Numbered from the stretch's first letter, positions 25,871 through 35,447 are shown. The stretch: 64,000 nucleotides of DNA from Anaerolineales bacterium (GCA_019187665.1 JABARH010000004.1:124001-188000), one strand, 5' to 3'. Numbers and translations: made by a program. The notes: generated by a model not told the origin, from the letters alone.

Positions 25871-26973
25871 TTCTTCACTCCAAAAAACTCCAGCATGGTT
25901 TCCACGAACAGTTCGTTCTCTTCTTTCGTACCGACTGTCACGCGGAACCAGCCGTCGCTTCCATATTTCTTGCTCTCGCCGCGCAGGATGATGCCTTTGG
26001 TTTCCGCATAGGCGAGAACCTCTTTGCCGGTCTTGCCGGTCTCGCCGCAATCGAAGAGGATGTAATTGGACCTGGACGGCATGACGTAGAAGCCGGGGAT
26101 CACGCTCAGCGATTCCGAAATGTAGTTCACCACATCGTTGTTGTATTTAACTCGCTCGGCGAGTCCCTCTGTGTCCTCGAAGGCGGCGAGGGCGGCCCAC
26201 ATGGGAATCGTCCCCACGTTCCACGGCAGGAGCGACCCGGCGATCTGCTTGATCACTTCCTCGTGACCAAGGGCGTACCCGAAGCGCATGCCCGCGAGTC
26301 CGTAGGCTTTGGAGAGCGTGCGCGTGATCAGCACGTTTTTATATTTCTTTGTCAATTCCACCTGCGACATGCCCAGACCGGCATATTCAATATAGGCTTC
26401 GTCAATGATCAGCGGGATGCCGAGTTTGGCGAACGGCTCGAAGTGCTTCGGATCCATGAAGTTGCCGCTGGGGTTGTTCGGGTTCGGGATGACGATGATC
26501 TTGGTCTTGTCGGTGACGGCTTTCATCAGCCCGTCGGGATCGAAGTGCAGGAGGTGATCCTTGTAGAGCATCGGCACATCCACCATTTTTGCGCCCAGCA
26601 ATTTTCCGCGCAGTCCGTAGATGCCGAAGCAGGGCGTGTGTTGAATCACCTCGTCGCCTGGCACGATGAACATGCGGAAGATGTTATCGTAGACTTCGCT
26701 CGATCCGTTGCCGATCATCACGTTCTGCGGACCCGCCACGCCGTTGATCTCCGCGATCTTCGAACGGACGACGAGTCCCTGATCGGGATAGCGGTTCGTC
26801 ATTTTGGCGTACTTGAACATCGCCTCCAGCACCTTCTCGGACGGGGGCAGTGGATTCTCATTCGACATCATGCGATGCAGTTCGGGCCGCCGCCATGCGA
26901 GTTCAATATGCTCCGAGATGTACATCGGAATGCCCTTAACCCACGGGGTATAGTAGTCTTCGATTTGTTTCAT
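25867..26973 (-). CDS. HisC-like class I/II aminotransferase
   Basis: A 368-residue PLP enzyme of the histidinol-phosphate aminotransferase type. It has SNENPLPPSEKV at the start, NPNNPSG, DEAYIEYA, and the PLP Lys in TRTLSKAYGLAGMRFGY. In this setting, among kinases, phosphatases and an aldolase, it may act on a phosphorylated or amino-alcohol substrate rather than in histidine synthesis; no other his gene is present. Start chosen for AGGAG seven bases upstream. Confidence 0.88.
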   Translation of the reverse strand: MKQIEDYYTPWVKGIPMYISEHIELAWRRPELHRMMSNENPLPPSEKVLEAMFKYAKMTNRYPDQGLVVRSKIAEINGVAGPQNVMIGNGSSEVYDNIFRMFIVPGDEVIQHTPCFGIYGLRGKLLGAKMVDVPMLYKDHLLHFDPDGLMKAVTDKTKIIVIPNPNNPSGNFMDPKHFEPFAKLGIPLIIDEAYIEYAGLGMSQVELTKKYKNVLITRTLSKAYGLAGMRFGYALGHEEVIKQIAGSLLPWNVGTIPMWAALAAFEDTEGLAERVKYNNDVVNYISESLSVIPGFYVMPSRSNYILFDCGETGKTGKEVLAYAETKGIILRGESKKYGSDGWFRVTVGTKEENELFVETMLEFFGVKK

Positions 26974-27006
26974 GTGGTATCTCCTGAATGATTTGTTGAT
27001 TTCTAA

Positions 27007-27339
27007 CGTACGCACGTAGACATGTAGACACGTACGCACGTAGACACGTAAACACGTAGACACGTAGACATGTAGACACGTAGACATGTAGACACGTAGA
27101 CACGTAAACACGTAAACACGTAGACATGTAAACACGTAAACACGTAGACACGTAGACACGTAAACACGTAGACACGTAAACACGTAAACACGTAAACACG
27201 TAGACACGCGACCTGTATACCTGTGTACCTGTGTACCTGTATACCTGTATACCTGTATACCTGTATACCTGTGTACCTGTGTACCTGTGTACCTGTATAC
27301 CTGTGTACCTGTATACCTGTGTACCTGCCTACCTGCCTA
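27007..27339. repeat. 8-bp minisatellite tract 3, inverted arms (largest)
   Basis: Left arm 27007-27207 of GTA(G/A)ACAC/T units, right arm 27211-27339 of CTGT(A/G)TAC units, meeting at CGCGACCTG. The longest of the eight tracts. It donates the TAG stop (complement of 27337-27339) of the aldolase gene. Confidence 0.92.
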
Positions 27340-28212
27340 CGCCTTGCCGACTGACTCCAGCATGCCCATCCAGTGGATGACAGCCTTCTTCGTCGCTTCG
27401 CGCACGACCTTGTCAATTTTGCCAGGATCGTATTCGTCGCGATGGGCGCTGATGTATTCGTACTTGGCGTCAATCAGCGTGTGCTTCAACTCGGTCGAGA
27501 CGTTGAACTTCGCGCCGCCCGCCGCCAGCAGTTTCTTGATGTAATCTTCGGGCAGGCCCGTCCCGCCGTGGACGACAAGCGGAGTCTTGATTCCGCCGCC
27601 GTTCAACATCTTGTGGATGGTCGCCATACGCTCGAAATCAATCTTAGGATTCTTCGTTTTGTAGACGCCGTGCGCGGTGCCGATGGCGGGCGCGAAGATG
27701 TCCACGCCCGTGCGCTCGACGAACTCCACCGACTGTTCGGGATTCGCCAACTGCGCCTCATCCTCCGCGACCTTGATCTGGTCTTCCACGCCGCCGACGG
27801 TTCCCAACTCCCCTTCGACGGAGATGTTGCCGACGCTGTGGCAATAATCCACAACCTCTTTCGTCTGGCGGATATTTTCCTCGAAAGCCTGCTTGGACGC
27901 GTCGATCATGATGTTGGTATAGCCCGCGTCGGCGCACTTCTTGCAGTAGTCAATCTCGGTGCAGTGATCGAGATGCAGAACGACTGGCACGGGCGCTTTC
28001 TCCGCCAGCGTGCGATAGATCGCCACCATGATGTCGCGCCCGAGGAACTGCGACGGCTTGACCGAAGTCTGTACCATGACGGGCGACTTCGTCTCAATGG
28101 CCGCGTCAATCACCGCTTCGAATTGAAGCAAGTCGGTGATGTTGAACGCGCCGACCGCGTAGCCTTTCTTTGCGGCTTCGATCATGACTTCTTTTGCATT
28201 TGCGATGGACAT
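27337..28212 (-). CDS. Class II fructose-bisphosphate/ketose-bisphosphate aldolase family protein
   Basis: A 291-residue zinc-dependent aldolase family member. It shows GAFNITDLLQFEAVIDAA, the HLDHC catalytic/zinc motif, SVEGELGTVGG, GTAHGVY, and the phosphate-binding VHGGTGLPED and NVST segments. Such enzymes cleave ketose bisphosphates to DHAP and an aldehyde. Substrate could be a special sugar phosphate (as in inositol or deoxysugar routes), given the nearby DeoR regulator, PfkB-like protein and HAD phosphatase. Start chosen for AAAGGAG. Confidence 0.9.
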   Translation of the reverse strand: MSIANAKEVMIEAAKKGYAVGAFNITDLLQFEAVIDAAIETKSPVMVQTSVKPSQFLGRDIMVAIYRTLAEKAPVPVVLHLDHCTEIDYCKKCADAGYTNIMIDASKQAFEENIRQTKEVVDYCHSVGNISVEGELGTVGGVEDQIKVAEDEAQLANPEQSVEFVERTGVDIFAPAIGTAHGVYKTKNPKIDFERMATIHKMLNGGGIKTPLVVHGGTGLPEDYIKKLLAAGGAKFNVSTELKHTLIDAKYEYISAHRDEYDPGKIDKVVREATKKAVIHWMGMLESVGKA

Positions 28213-28246
28213 TGTGTTACTCCTTTTGGGGTAGGTTTTGATGGAA

Positions 28247-28393
28247 GTATACACGTACACACGTATACGTACACACGTACACACGTATACAGGTATACAC
28301 GTATACACGTATACACGTACACACGTTGGCGTGAAACCTGTCTACCTGTGTACCTGTCTACCTGTCTACCTGTCTACCTGTCTACCTGTTTAC
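28247..28393. repeat. 8-bp minisatellite tract 4, inverted arms
   Basis: GTATACAC/GTACACAC units to 28327, then CTGTCTAC/CTGTGTAC units from 28336. The phosphotransferase stop (complement of 28374-28376) lies inside the right arm, and its last residues (KGKQVDR) are repeat-encoded. Confidence 0.9.
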
Positions 28394-29342
28394 CTTTAAC
28401 CTTCCTCTTCTTCTGCACTCCTCCCGCCACCTCCTTCAGCCACTGTTCCCAGCGATAATCCGTCACGTGCATGCGTAGGCGGCCAAACCACAGATCCGCG
28501 TAGCCTTGAAAGTCCTCCTCCAGTTTCGAGATGCCCGTCTGCGTGACGCCCCACAGCGCCTCGTGCAGTTCAGACATCGGCTCCAGCAATTTCAGGCGGG
28601 CGAAATGTTTCGGGGCGGCCTCGCCAAAATACTCGTCGAGAAGGATGCGGACCTGTTCGTCGTTCAGGCGATGGTGAATCGAAAAATTCGCCAGGTCGTA
28701 GAGTATATCTCCCATGCCCGCGTATTCCCAGTCCAGCAGGCGCAGTTCGCCGAGTTCGCCAGGCACGTCTTCGTCCAGCCAGTTGAGATTGAGCAAGTCG
28801 TCGTGACAGGGCGCGGGCGTGTACAGGGCTTTCTTCAACGCGGTTTCCACTTCGTTTTTCTTTTGCATGATCCAATCCCAATCGAATGGAAACTTGCAGT
28901 TGTTGGCTTTGGACGTTTTTGCCAGCATCTCCACACGGCGGAAGACATTGAACTCGCCTTTTAATTTTGGCGCGTGACGATGGAAGAGGCGCAGTTTGCC
29001 CGCCACGCGCGCCAGGTTGTGCGGCTTGACGATCTCCTCGGGCAGGACGCGCTTGCCGTTGATGAAGCGCGTGACGATGTAACCTTCGGGTTCGATGAAG
29101 TAGACCACCTCGGGCGCGATGCCAAGTTCGCCCGCGGCTTTGTTCGCGGCATACTCAACGTCGCGCTTGATCCCCAATTTTTCGGTGTTCGCTCCCGCCA
29201 AACGAATCACGTACGCCTTGCCGTCGGCATCTATCTTGAAATTCAAATTCGTGATCCCGCCGCTGAGCGGAGTTGCCTTTAAGTTTTTCGACGCGGCGAG
29301 AAACGGGACTTTGGCGATGGCGCGGTCTATATCGAGGCTCAT
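28374..29342 (-). CDS. Choline/ethanolamine kinase-like phosphotransferase, copy A
   Basis: A 322-residue protein of the APH/choline kinase fold: N-lobe with PLSGGITNLNFKI and VIRLAG, catalytic loop CHDDLLNLNWL, and metal-binding LLDWEYAGMGD. Likely phosphorylates an amino alcohol such as choline or ethanolamine. Its ATG overlaps the stop of the dehydrogenase gene (ATGA), so the two are co-translated. Paralogue at 39034. C-terminal residues derive from the minisatellite. Confidence 0.88.
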   Translation of the reverse strand: MSLDIDRAIAKVPFLAASKNLKATPLSGGITNLNFKIDADGKAYVIRLAGANTEKLGIKRDVEYAANKAAGELGIAPEVVYFIEPEGYIVTRFINGKRVLPEEIVKPHNLARVAGKLRLFHRHAPKLKGEFNVFRRVEMLAKTSKANNCKFPFDWDWIMQKKNEVETALKKALYTPAPCHDDLLNLNWLDEDVPGELGELRLLDWEYAGMGDILYDLANFSIHHRLNDEQVRILLDEYFGEAAPKHFARLKLLEPMSELHEALWGVTQTGISKLEEDFQGYADLWFGRLRMHVTDYRWEQWLKEVAGGVQKKRKVKGKQVDR

Positions 29343-31771
29343 GCTCGTATCCTCTCACCCTTCGGATCCCACAGCGGCGAAGCGACCACTTCCGCGGCCA
29401 TCCTCTCGCCGAACAACTCGACCGTCAGTTTCGTGCCGAACTTGCTGTGTTCCAGCGGCAAATACGCGTACGCCATGCTCTTCTTCACCGAGTAGCCGTA
29501 TCCACCCGAAGCCACCCAGCCGACGATGGTCTCGCCCGCGCGGATGGGTTCCTTGCCGAGGGCGATGGTGCGGTCATCGGCCAGCGTCAGGCAGACCAAC
29601 TTTCGTTTCAAACCTTCGGCCTTGGCCTTGACCAGCGCCTCCTTACCGATAAAATCCTGCTTATCAAGTTTAACCGCGAATCCCAAGCCCGCCTCATACG
29701 GATTGTAATCGGGGCCGATCTCGCCGCTCCAATAGCGATAGCCTTTTTCGAGTCGCAGCGACTCGATGGCTTTGTAGCCCGCGGCCACCATCCCTTCGGG
29801 CGCGCCCGCCTCCCAGAGCGTATCCCACAGACGCGCGCCATATTCCATGGGGCAGTAAAACTCCCAGCCGAGCTCGCCCACATAGGTCACGCGCGAAGCG
29901 AGCGCTGGCACGTCGCCGACGGTGATGTGCCTGGCGGTCATGTAGGGGAAGCCCGCGTTCGACACGTCGTCCGTCGTGACCTTCTCCAAAATTTTGCGCG
30001 CCTTCGGTCCCCACATTCCGATACACGCGTACTGCGAACCGACATCTTCAAGCGTGACTGATCCGCCATCGGGCATCTGCAACGACAACCACGACGCGTC
30101 ATGCTGACCGAACGCGGTGCCTGTGATGATGCGGAATTTTTCCTCGCCCAAGCGCGTGACGGTGAAATCACATTCGATCCCGCCGCGCTGGTTGAGGCAT
30201 TGGGTGTAAACGACCGTCCCGATAGGCACGTCCATTTCGTTGGCGCAGACGCGGTTAAGGAATTTCAGCGCGCCCGCGCCGCGCACTTCGAATTTATTGA
30301 ACGACGTTTCATCGAACAGACCCGCGTGCTCGCGCGTCATCAAATGTTCGTGGCCGATGGCGCGGCTCCAGTTGTGACGCGCCCAGCCGCGCGGTTCGTG
30401 TCCGTGCGCCGCTTTTTCCTCGTGGATGTTGAACCAGTTCGGGCGTTCCCATCCAAACTTTTCGCCGAACGAACAGCGCAGGTCGCGCAATCTGAAATAC
30501 GCGGGCGAGAGCCTCTGCCCGCGCCGCGATAAGCGCTCCTCGCCAGGAAAATGAATATCGTAATACTGCGTGTACGTTTCAAACGTGCGCGCTGCCGCGT
30601 AATCGAGGCTGTTGTAATTGGGACCGAAGCGCCGCACGTCCAGCCGCCACACGTCCCATTCGGGGTTGCCGTCCACGATCCACTCGGCCATCACTTTGCC
30701 CATGCCGCCCGCGCCTGCCAGCCCATGCGCGCAGAACGCGCAGGCCACCCAAAATCCTTTAACGGAGGTCGGTCCCAGCAAAAATTCGCCGTCGGGCGTA
30801 AAACCTTCGGGGCCGTTCAACAATTTGATGACCTCCGCGTTTTCGATCGCTGGCACGCGGCGGATCGAATTTTCCATCAGCGGCGTGAAGCGTTCCCAAT
30901 CGGGCGCGAGCAATTGAAATTTAAAATCGCGCGGGATTCCATTCATACCGAACGTGGCGGGCTGTCGCTCGTACCCGCCCGTGATCAACCCGCCCACCTC
31001 CTCGCGCCAATACACCAGCAGGTCGGGGTCGCGCAGATTCGGAAACTTCGACGTGACGCCCTCGATGGGCTTGGTCATAATGTACAAATGCGCCATCGGG
31101 ATGACGGGCAGATTCAACCCGACCATCCTGCCGACTTCGCGCCCCCACATGCCCGCCGCGTTGACGACCACCTCGGTTCGAATCGTCCCCTGATCGGTCA
31201 CGACCTCGCTGACCTTTCCGTCCTTCAAGCGAATCGCTTCGACGCTCACCCCCGTGTGGATTCTCGCCCCGCGACTCTTCGCGCCCGCCGCCAGCGCGTT
31301 GGTGAGTCCCGTCGGATCAATGCTTCCGTCGTTGGGCGTGTACGCCGCCGCGACCACGCCAGCGCTGTCCATCAGCGGGAACATATCCTGCGCTTCTTTG
31401 GGCGAGATCAATTCCATCGGCACGCCGAACGAACGCGCCAACCCCACGAGGCGCTTCGTCTCCTCCAGCCGCTCTGCCGAAGACGCCAGCCGCACGCCGC
31501 CCACTTCGCGCCAGGAAGTATCCACGCCCGTTTCGGATTTGAGTCTGCGATACAGGTCTGTGCTGTAGTGCATCATGCGCGTCAGGTTTGCGTCCGAGCG
31601 CATTTGTCCCACCAGCCCCGCCGAGTGCCAGGTGGAGCCAGACGTCAGTTCGTGACGCTCGAGGATGACGATATCCTTCCATCCCAATTGCGTGAGGTGG
31701 TAGGCGATACTGCATCCGCCCACTCCGCCGCCAATGATGACGGCTTGCGCGTGTGAGGGTAGTTCTGGCAT
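29339..31771 (-). CDS. Dimethylglycine/sarcosine dehydrogenase-type FAD oxidoreductase fused to GcvT, copy A
   Basis: An 810-residue two-part enzyme. Residues 1-390 are a DAO-type FAD domain (AVIIGGGVGGCSIAYHL, SGSTWHSAGL with the His that carries FAD covalently in the family). Residues 430-810 are the GcvT aminomethyltransferase and C-terminal barrel (TRLGEEKFRIITG, GELGWEFYCP, LRLEKGYRYW). The family oxidatively demethylates N-methyl glycines and passes the methylene group to tetrahydrofolate. Start at 31771 rather than 31813 because GGAG precedes it and the upstream bases belong to the REP array. Paralogue at 40719. Confidence 0.92.
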   Translation of the reverse strand: MPELPSHAQAVIIGGGVGGCSIAYHLTQLGWKDIVILERHELTSGSTWHSAGLVGQMRSDANLTRMMHYSTDLYRRLKSETGVDTSWREVGGVRLASSAERLEETKRLVGLARSFGVPMELISPKEAQDMFPLMDSAGVVAAAYTPNDGSIDPTGLTNALAAGAKSRGARIHTGVSVEAIRLKDGKVSEVVTDQGTIRTEVVVNAAGMWGREVGRMVGLNLPVIPMAHLYIMTKPIEGVTSKFPNLRDPDLLVYWREEVGGLITGGYERQPATFGMNGIPRDFKFQLLAPDWERFTPLMENSIRRVPAIENAEVIKLLNGPEGFTPDGEFLLGPTSVKGFWVACAFCAHGLAGAGGMGKVMAEWIVDGNPEWDVWRLDVRRFGPNYNSLDYAAARTFETYTQYYDIHFPGEERLSRRGQRLSPAYFRLRDLRCSFGEKFGWERPNWFNIHEEKAAHGHEPRGWARHNWSRAIGHEHLMTREHAGLFDETSFNKFEVRGAGALKFLNRVCANEMDVPIGTVVYTQCLNQRGGIECDFTVTRLGEEKFRIITGTAFGQHDASWLSLQMPDGGSVTLEDVGSQYACIGMWGPKARKILEKVTTDDVSNAGFPYMTARHITVGDVPALASRVTYVGELGWEFYCPMEYGARLWDTLWEAGAPEGMVAAGYKAIESLRLEKGYRYWSGEIGPDYNPYEAGLGFAVKLDKQDFIGKEALVKAKAEGLKRKLVCLTLADDRTIALGKEPIRAGETIVGWVASGGYGYSVKKSMAYAYLPLEHSKFGTKLTVELFGERMAAEVVASPLWDPKGERIRA

Positions 31772-31795
31772 GGGTGTGGTCTCCTGGTTTCTCTT

Positions 31796-32090
31796 CAGTA
31801 CCGCAACATTCATGTTGCCCTTGTGAGTCGCAAGATGAAACTTGCGTTGCTTCTCAGTACCGCAACATTCATGTTGCCCTTGTGAGTCGCAAGATGAAAC
31901 TTGCGTTGCTTCTCAGTACCGCAACATTCATGTTGCCCCTGTGAGTCGCAAGATGAAACTTGCGTTGCTTCTCAGTACCGCAACATTCATGTTGCCCTTG
32001 TGAGTCGCAAGATGAAACTTGCGTTGCTTCTCAGTACCGCAACATTCATGTTGCCCTTGTGAGTCGCAAGATGAATCTTGCGTTGCTACT
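31796..32090. repeat. REP/BIME array: five 59-bp units
   Basis: Units start at 31796, 31855, 31914, 31973 and 32032. Each holds two hairpins, GCAACAT-TC-ATGTTGC and CGCAAG-ATGAAA-CTTGCG (CGCAAGATGAATCTTGCG in the last). The units are almost identical and the array ends at the stop codon of the RAYT gene. Confidence 0.95.
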
Positions 32091-32733
32091 ACCACTCACC
32101 CAGTTCAGGACTGACGTAAGTGAATTTCCAGTCTTTCCAATCCTTCACCAAACCTGCTTTCACAGGATTGTTGATGATGTAGCGGATGATACGTGTCGCT
32201 TCCGCTTCATCGCGCGCATAACGGTCATAACTTTCGTGGCGCCAGAAACTGCCGTCGCGGTAGAGTTCGAGATTGCAGAATCGAGCGCTTCTCCCTTTGA
32301 CAAAACGCATAGAGTCGGCGACGGGATATTTCGCAGTTTTGCCCTTGTGATGTAAATGCTCCATGAGAAGCGCTTTGATGAGCATGTGGACATGGTTTGG
32401 CATAATGCAATACGCCATGAGGAAATAACGATCCTTGTCCAATCTGTGAATTTCGTCGGCGATAATCTGGGCGATGTTTTCGGCCTCCAGCCAGCGCGGT
32501 CCGTGCTCGCAACGGTCAAGCCAATCATCGTACCGAGCGAAATATCTTTTATGGATGTTGTCCTGCTCGTCTTTGCTTTTTGCGGCTTTGAGCTCCTGCA
32601 CGCGTTTAGCTTTGAGTTCTTTCACGATTTCGGCGGGAAGCGAATCGATCAAGTTGAAGGTGAAGAAAATCGGATAGTCGGCAGGATGAATGTGCGGCAG
32701 GTTGCGGCGGTAGAGGGAGGTCTCTTCGAGCAT
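32089..32733 (-). CDS. REP-associated tyrosine transposase (RAYT, Y1_Tnp)
   Basis: A 214-residue HUH-type enzyme of the IS200-related RAYT family. It has the HUH motif in MPNHVHMLIKA (near 110-118), an upstream FFTFNLIDSLP strand, and the region with the catalytic Tyr (SYDRYARDEAEATRIIRYIINNPVKAGLV). RAYTs cut and mobilise REP hairpins in single-stranded form. Five REP units abut its 3' end and a single matching hairpin (32754-32771) lies 21 bases upstream of its start, so the locus is a self-contained REPtron. It has inserted between the dehydrogenase and CBS genes. Confidence 0.9.
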   Translation of the reverse strand: MLEETSLYRRNLPHIHPADYPIFFTFNLIDSLPAEIVKELKAKRVQELKAAKSKDEQDNIHKRYFARYDDWLDRCEHGPRWLEAENIAQIIADEIHRLDKDRYFLMAYCIMPNHVHMLIKALLMEHLHHKGKTAKYPVADSMRFVKGRSARFCNLELYRDGSFWRHESYDRYARDEAEATRIIRYIINNPVKAGLVKDWKDWKFTYVSPELGEW

Positions 32734-32753
32734 GATGGTTTCCTGATCGGAGT

Positions 32754-32771
32754 CGCAAGATGAATCTTGCG
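32754..32771. repeat. Single REP hairpin upstream of the RAYT gene
   Basis: CGCAAGATGAATCTTGCG, a perfect inverted repeat identical to the second hairpin of the last array unit. Confidence 0.85.
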
Positions 32772-32781
32772 GTACTAAAAT

Positions 32782-33591
32782 TTATTCCTGCCATACTGAG
32801 CCAGGCCGCGCCATTTCGGCCACGATGTCGAAGGACGAGATGATTCCCAGCGGGAAGTTTTCAGGATTGGCATCGTCCACCACGATCAGGCGGTGATGAT
32901 GGTTTTGGATCATCTTGTCCGCCGCGGCGCGCAGGCTGGCGTGAATGTCTATGGTCAGCGCGGGGTGCATGACGCGCGAGACGACCAGCGACTCATCCAC
33001 GCCGTCTTTGACGAAGGGCAGCAGGTCAATGCCGCTGATCACGCCGAGGGGTTTGCCCTGCGCGTCAATGACCAGCACGGAGCGCGATCGGGCGTCGGTC
33101 ATGGCGCGCGCCGCGGAGTGGATCGGCGTCTGATCGCGGCAGACGAGGATCGCGTCGGACATCACGTCGCCGACGATCTCGCGGCGCGGCTTCTCCTCCC
33201 GCGCGATGGACGCGACAAAATCGGACAGCGAGATCACGCCGACGGGTTTGCCGTCCTCCGTGACGAGCAGGCGGCTGACTTGATGTTCGATCAGTTTGCG
33301 CACCGCTTCTGAAAGCGGCACGGTTGCCTCCACCGAAAGCACGGGCGCGGACATTAAATCGGCGGCGGTCAGTTTGCGCATGACGGTCAGCGATTCGGGG
33401 TCGGAGGAAAGCCATTCGCCCGCCAGCAGGTCAAAGTCGGAGAGGATGCCCAGCGCGCGGCCGTCGCGGTCGGCGACGATCAACGCGTGGACGTGATGGA
33501 GGCTCAGGAGGGCGGCCACTTCTCCCAGCCGCGCGTGAGGCGGGCAGGTGATCAGGCCAGGGTGCATGAGGTCGCGTACGAGTTTGGTCAT
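32782..33591 (-). CDS. Protein with four CBS domains
   Basis: A 269-residue protein made of two Bateman modules. Each CBS unit shows the hydrophobic-x-D pattern (ALGILSDFDLL, PVGVISLSDFV, PLGVISGIDLL, PLGIISSFDIV). CBS pairs bind adenine nucleotides and sense energy state. With no attached catalytic domain it is probably a regulator of a partner protein. Ten bases separate it from the nucleotidyltransferase-fold gene, so they may be co-transcribed. Confidence 0.9.
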   Translation of the reverse strand: MTKLVRDLMHPGLITCPPHARLGEVAALLSLHHVHALIVADRDGRALGILSDFDLLAGEWLSSDPESLTVMRKLTAADLMSAPVLSVEATVPLSEAVRKLIEHQVSRLLVTEDGKPVGVISLSDFVASIAREEKPRREIVGDVMSDAILVCRDQTPIHSAARAMTDARSRSVLVIDAQGKPLGVISGIDLLPFVKDGVDESLVVSRVMHPALTIDIHASLRAAADKMIQNHHHRLIVVDDANPENFPLGIISSFDIVAEMARPGSVWQE

Positions 33592-33600
33592 GTCGGTCTC

Positions 33601-34392
33601 CTATCCAACTTCATCCACGTCTTTGTACCACTTGACGCGGTCGCCGACGCGCGCGCGCAGTTTCCAGCCCATCGTTTTGGGTTCGGCTTCCATGCGCGCC
33701 AGCGCGGCGTTCACTTGCGCTTCCACTTTTGTTTTTTGTTCGCCGCTCAGTTGCGGATATTGCTGCGCGAGCTGGCGGACCTTATCGAGGTTCATGGTGA
33801 CGGTGCGCCAGAAGCCCCAGTCTGCGGCGCAGATGGCGGCGATGCGTTGGATGTTGATCGTTTCGTTGTCGCCGACGCCGAGGGGATGTTCGAGCAGGAG
33901 CATAATTGTGTCTATGATGTCTTTTTCGTTGATCTGGACGATCTGCATTTTTTCGAGCAGGAGTTCGGCGAGCGGGATGGTGGGGGAGTCGGTTTCGAGG
34001 CGGTCTTTCCAGAAGATGGCGTGACAGAAATCGAGTTTTTCGTAGAAGATGTCCACGTGCAGGCCCGCTTCGGGTTTGTCGTAGATGGCGCGCTCGCCCT
34101 CCGAGATGATGAAGACCTCGCGGTTTTCTGTGTAGCCCAGCGCGGCCATCATTTGTTGAATCTGTTTGCTTTGTTTGCCGTAGGCGCCGAAGTCAATGTC
34201 GGTGTAGGCGCGTCCCATGGCGGCCTGTAAATATCCAAATTGCGGACAGTGCATTTGAAAAGCCAGCGATCCGATCACGCGCAGGAGAATGTCCGCGTCG
34301 GCGCTGGCTTTGAGAATCCGTTTGAGTTCGTTCTCGAATTTTTCGCGTTCAGCCTGGTCTTGTTTGCCCATCCCGATGGGACCGTTTGTCAT
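33601..34392 (-). CDS. Nucleotidyltransferase-fold protein, copy A
   Basis: A 263-residue protein with the pattern of minimal/AbiEii-like nucleotidyltransferases: IGSLAFQMHC near residue 44, then AYTDIDFGAY carrying the Asp pair, and VDIFYEKLDF with a further Asp. The second half is helical and ends in KLRARVGDRVKWYKDVDEV, closely matching the end of its paralogue at 48928 (QLRDRVGTRLRWYEEVEEV). The usual catalytic GSxxxG is reduced to GS. Substrate unknown; it may transfer a nucleotide to a small phosphorylated compound made by the kinases. Confidence 0.72.
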   Translation of the reverse strand: MTNGPIGMGKQDQAEREKFENELKRILKASADADILLRVIGSLAFQMHCPQFGYLQAAMGRAYTDIDFGAYGKQSKQIQQMMAALGYTENREVFIISEGERAIYDKPEAGLHVDIFYEKLDFCHAIFWKDRLETDSPTIPLAELLLEKMQIVQINEKDIIDTIMLLLEHPLGVGDNETINIQRIAAICAADWGFWRTVTMNLDKVRQLAQQYPQLSGEQKTKVEAQVNAALARMEAEPKTMGWKLRARVGDRVKWYKDVDEVG

Positions 34393-34655
34393 GGCGAGTC
34401 TCCTGCGTGTGTCGCGTGGTTGGACGCTGGAGAACGTCCACTGCGCGGTGACTTGTGTAACAGGCGCTCTCGTGCGCCGATATTCAGAAAGTTGATGGCA
34501 TTATAATGAAAAAGTCAAAATCTTGCAAAGTTTTTCATGTTGGCCTATAATGACAAGCAAAAGTTTGCAATTTCCGTCATGGCGGCGGGATGAATCCCCC
34601 GCCTTGGTTCGTGAAAGTTGGACAATCTCCCGATTCTTCAGGCCAAAACGAACTC

Positions 34656-35447
34656 ATGGGCAAACCACTCATCCCCGCTCAGCGACGAGAACGGATTCAG
34701 GGCTATCTGGCAACCCGCCAGATCGCGCGGATCGCGGATTTGTGCGCGCTGCTCGACGCGTCCGATGCGACCGTCCGCCGCGACCTGGAGTGGATGGAGG
34801 ACGAGGGGCTGCTGGAGCGGACTCACGGGGGGGCGATTCTCAGCCGAAGACTTATTTCTGAACCCGAATATCTGCAACGCGTAAACAAGAATCCCGACGA
34901 GAAAAAATGGATCGGCGCGCTGGCCGCGTCTTTGATCGGGGACGGCGACATTGTCTTCATCAACAGCGGCACGACCACGACGCAGGTGATTCGTCACATC
35001 CGCCCGAACGCGGATATTTCCGTTTTTACCAACAACCTGAATGCCGCGCTCGAAATCGGCGAGGCGGGTTTTCAGCATCATTTGCTGGGCGGCGAATACC
35101 AGCCTGTTTCAAAATCATCGGCTGGAAGATTTGCCATCGAAAACCTGCGCCAGATCTACGCGGACATTTGTATCATCGGCGTGGACGGGATCAGCCTGAA
35201 GCACGGCTGCACGGTCCCTGTCAATGCGGAGGCGGAGGTCGTGCGCGCGATGGTCGAGCGCACAAAGGGCAGGATCGTCATTGTGGCCGATCACAGCAAA
35301 TGGGGCGTGGTTTCCAATTTCCCTGTTGCGACGATTGACGAAGTTGATGTTCTTGTTACGGATGAAAAATTTGACCCGTCCGCGATCGAGGAACTCGCGG
35401 GACATGAGGTGGAGACGGTGGTGGCAGGTAGGCAGGTAGACAGGTAG
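34656..35447 (+). CDS. DeoR family transcriptional regulator
   Basis: A 263-residue repressor-type protein. The N-terminal DeoR helix-turn-helix (RERIQGYLATRQIARIADLCALLDASDATVRRDLEWM, EGLLERTHGGAIL) is followed by a sugar-phosphate-isomerase-like effector domain (INSGTTTTQVIRHI, ADICIIGVDGIS, VADHSKWG). DeoR proteins usually sense a phosphorylated sugar intermediate of the pathway they control, so it is a natural regulator for this island. It is divergent from the minus-strand genes. The last residues (AGRQVDR) and TAG stop come from minisatellite tract 5. Confidence 0.92.
   Translation: MGKPLIPAQRRERIQGYLATRQIARIADLCALLDASDATVRRDLEWMEDEGLLERTHGGAILSRRLISEPEYLQRVNKNPDEKKWIGALAASLIGDGDIVFINSGTTTTQVIRHIRPNADISVFTNNLNAALEIGEAGFQHHLLGGEYQPVSKSSAGRFAIENLRQIYADICIIGVDGISLKHGCTVPVNAEAEVVRAMVERTKGRIVIVADHSKWGVVSNFPVATIDEVDVLVTDEKFDPSAIEELAGHEVETVVAGRQVDR

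Noticed and set aside
25867..26973. Histidine biosynthesis gene
   Set aside because: No other his gene is present and the context is catabolic; only the HisC-like fold can be supported.
28374..29342. Antibiotic (aminoglycoside) phosphotransferase
   Set aside because: The fold is shared, but the PLSGG(I/L)TN motif, operon coupling with a demethylase and the paralogue nearby favour a choline-kinase-type substrate.
31796..32090. CRISPR array
   Set aside because: The 59-bp units are identical throughout, without unique spacers, and no cas gene is present; the double hairpins and the neighbouring RAYT fit REP elements.
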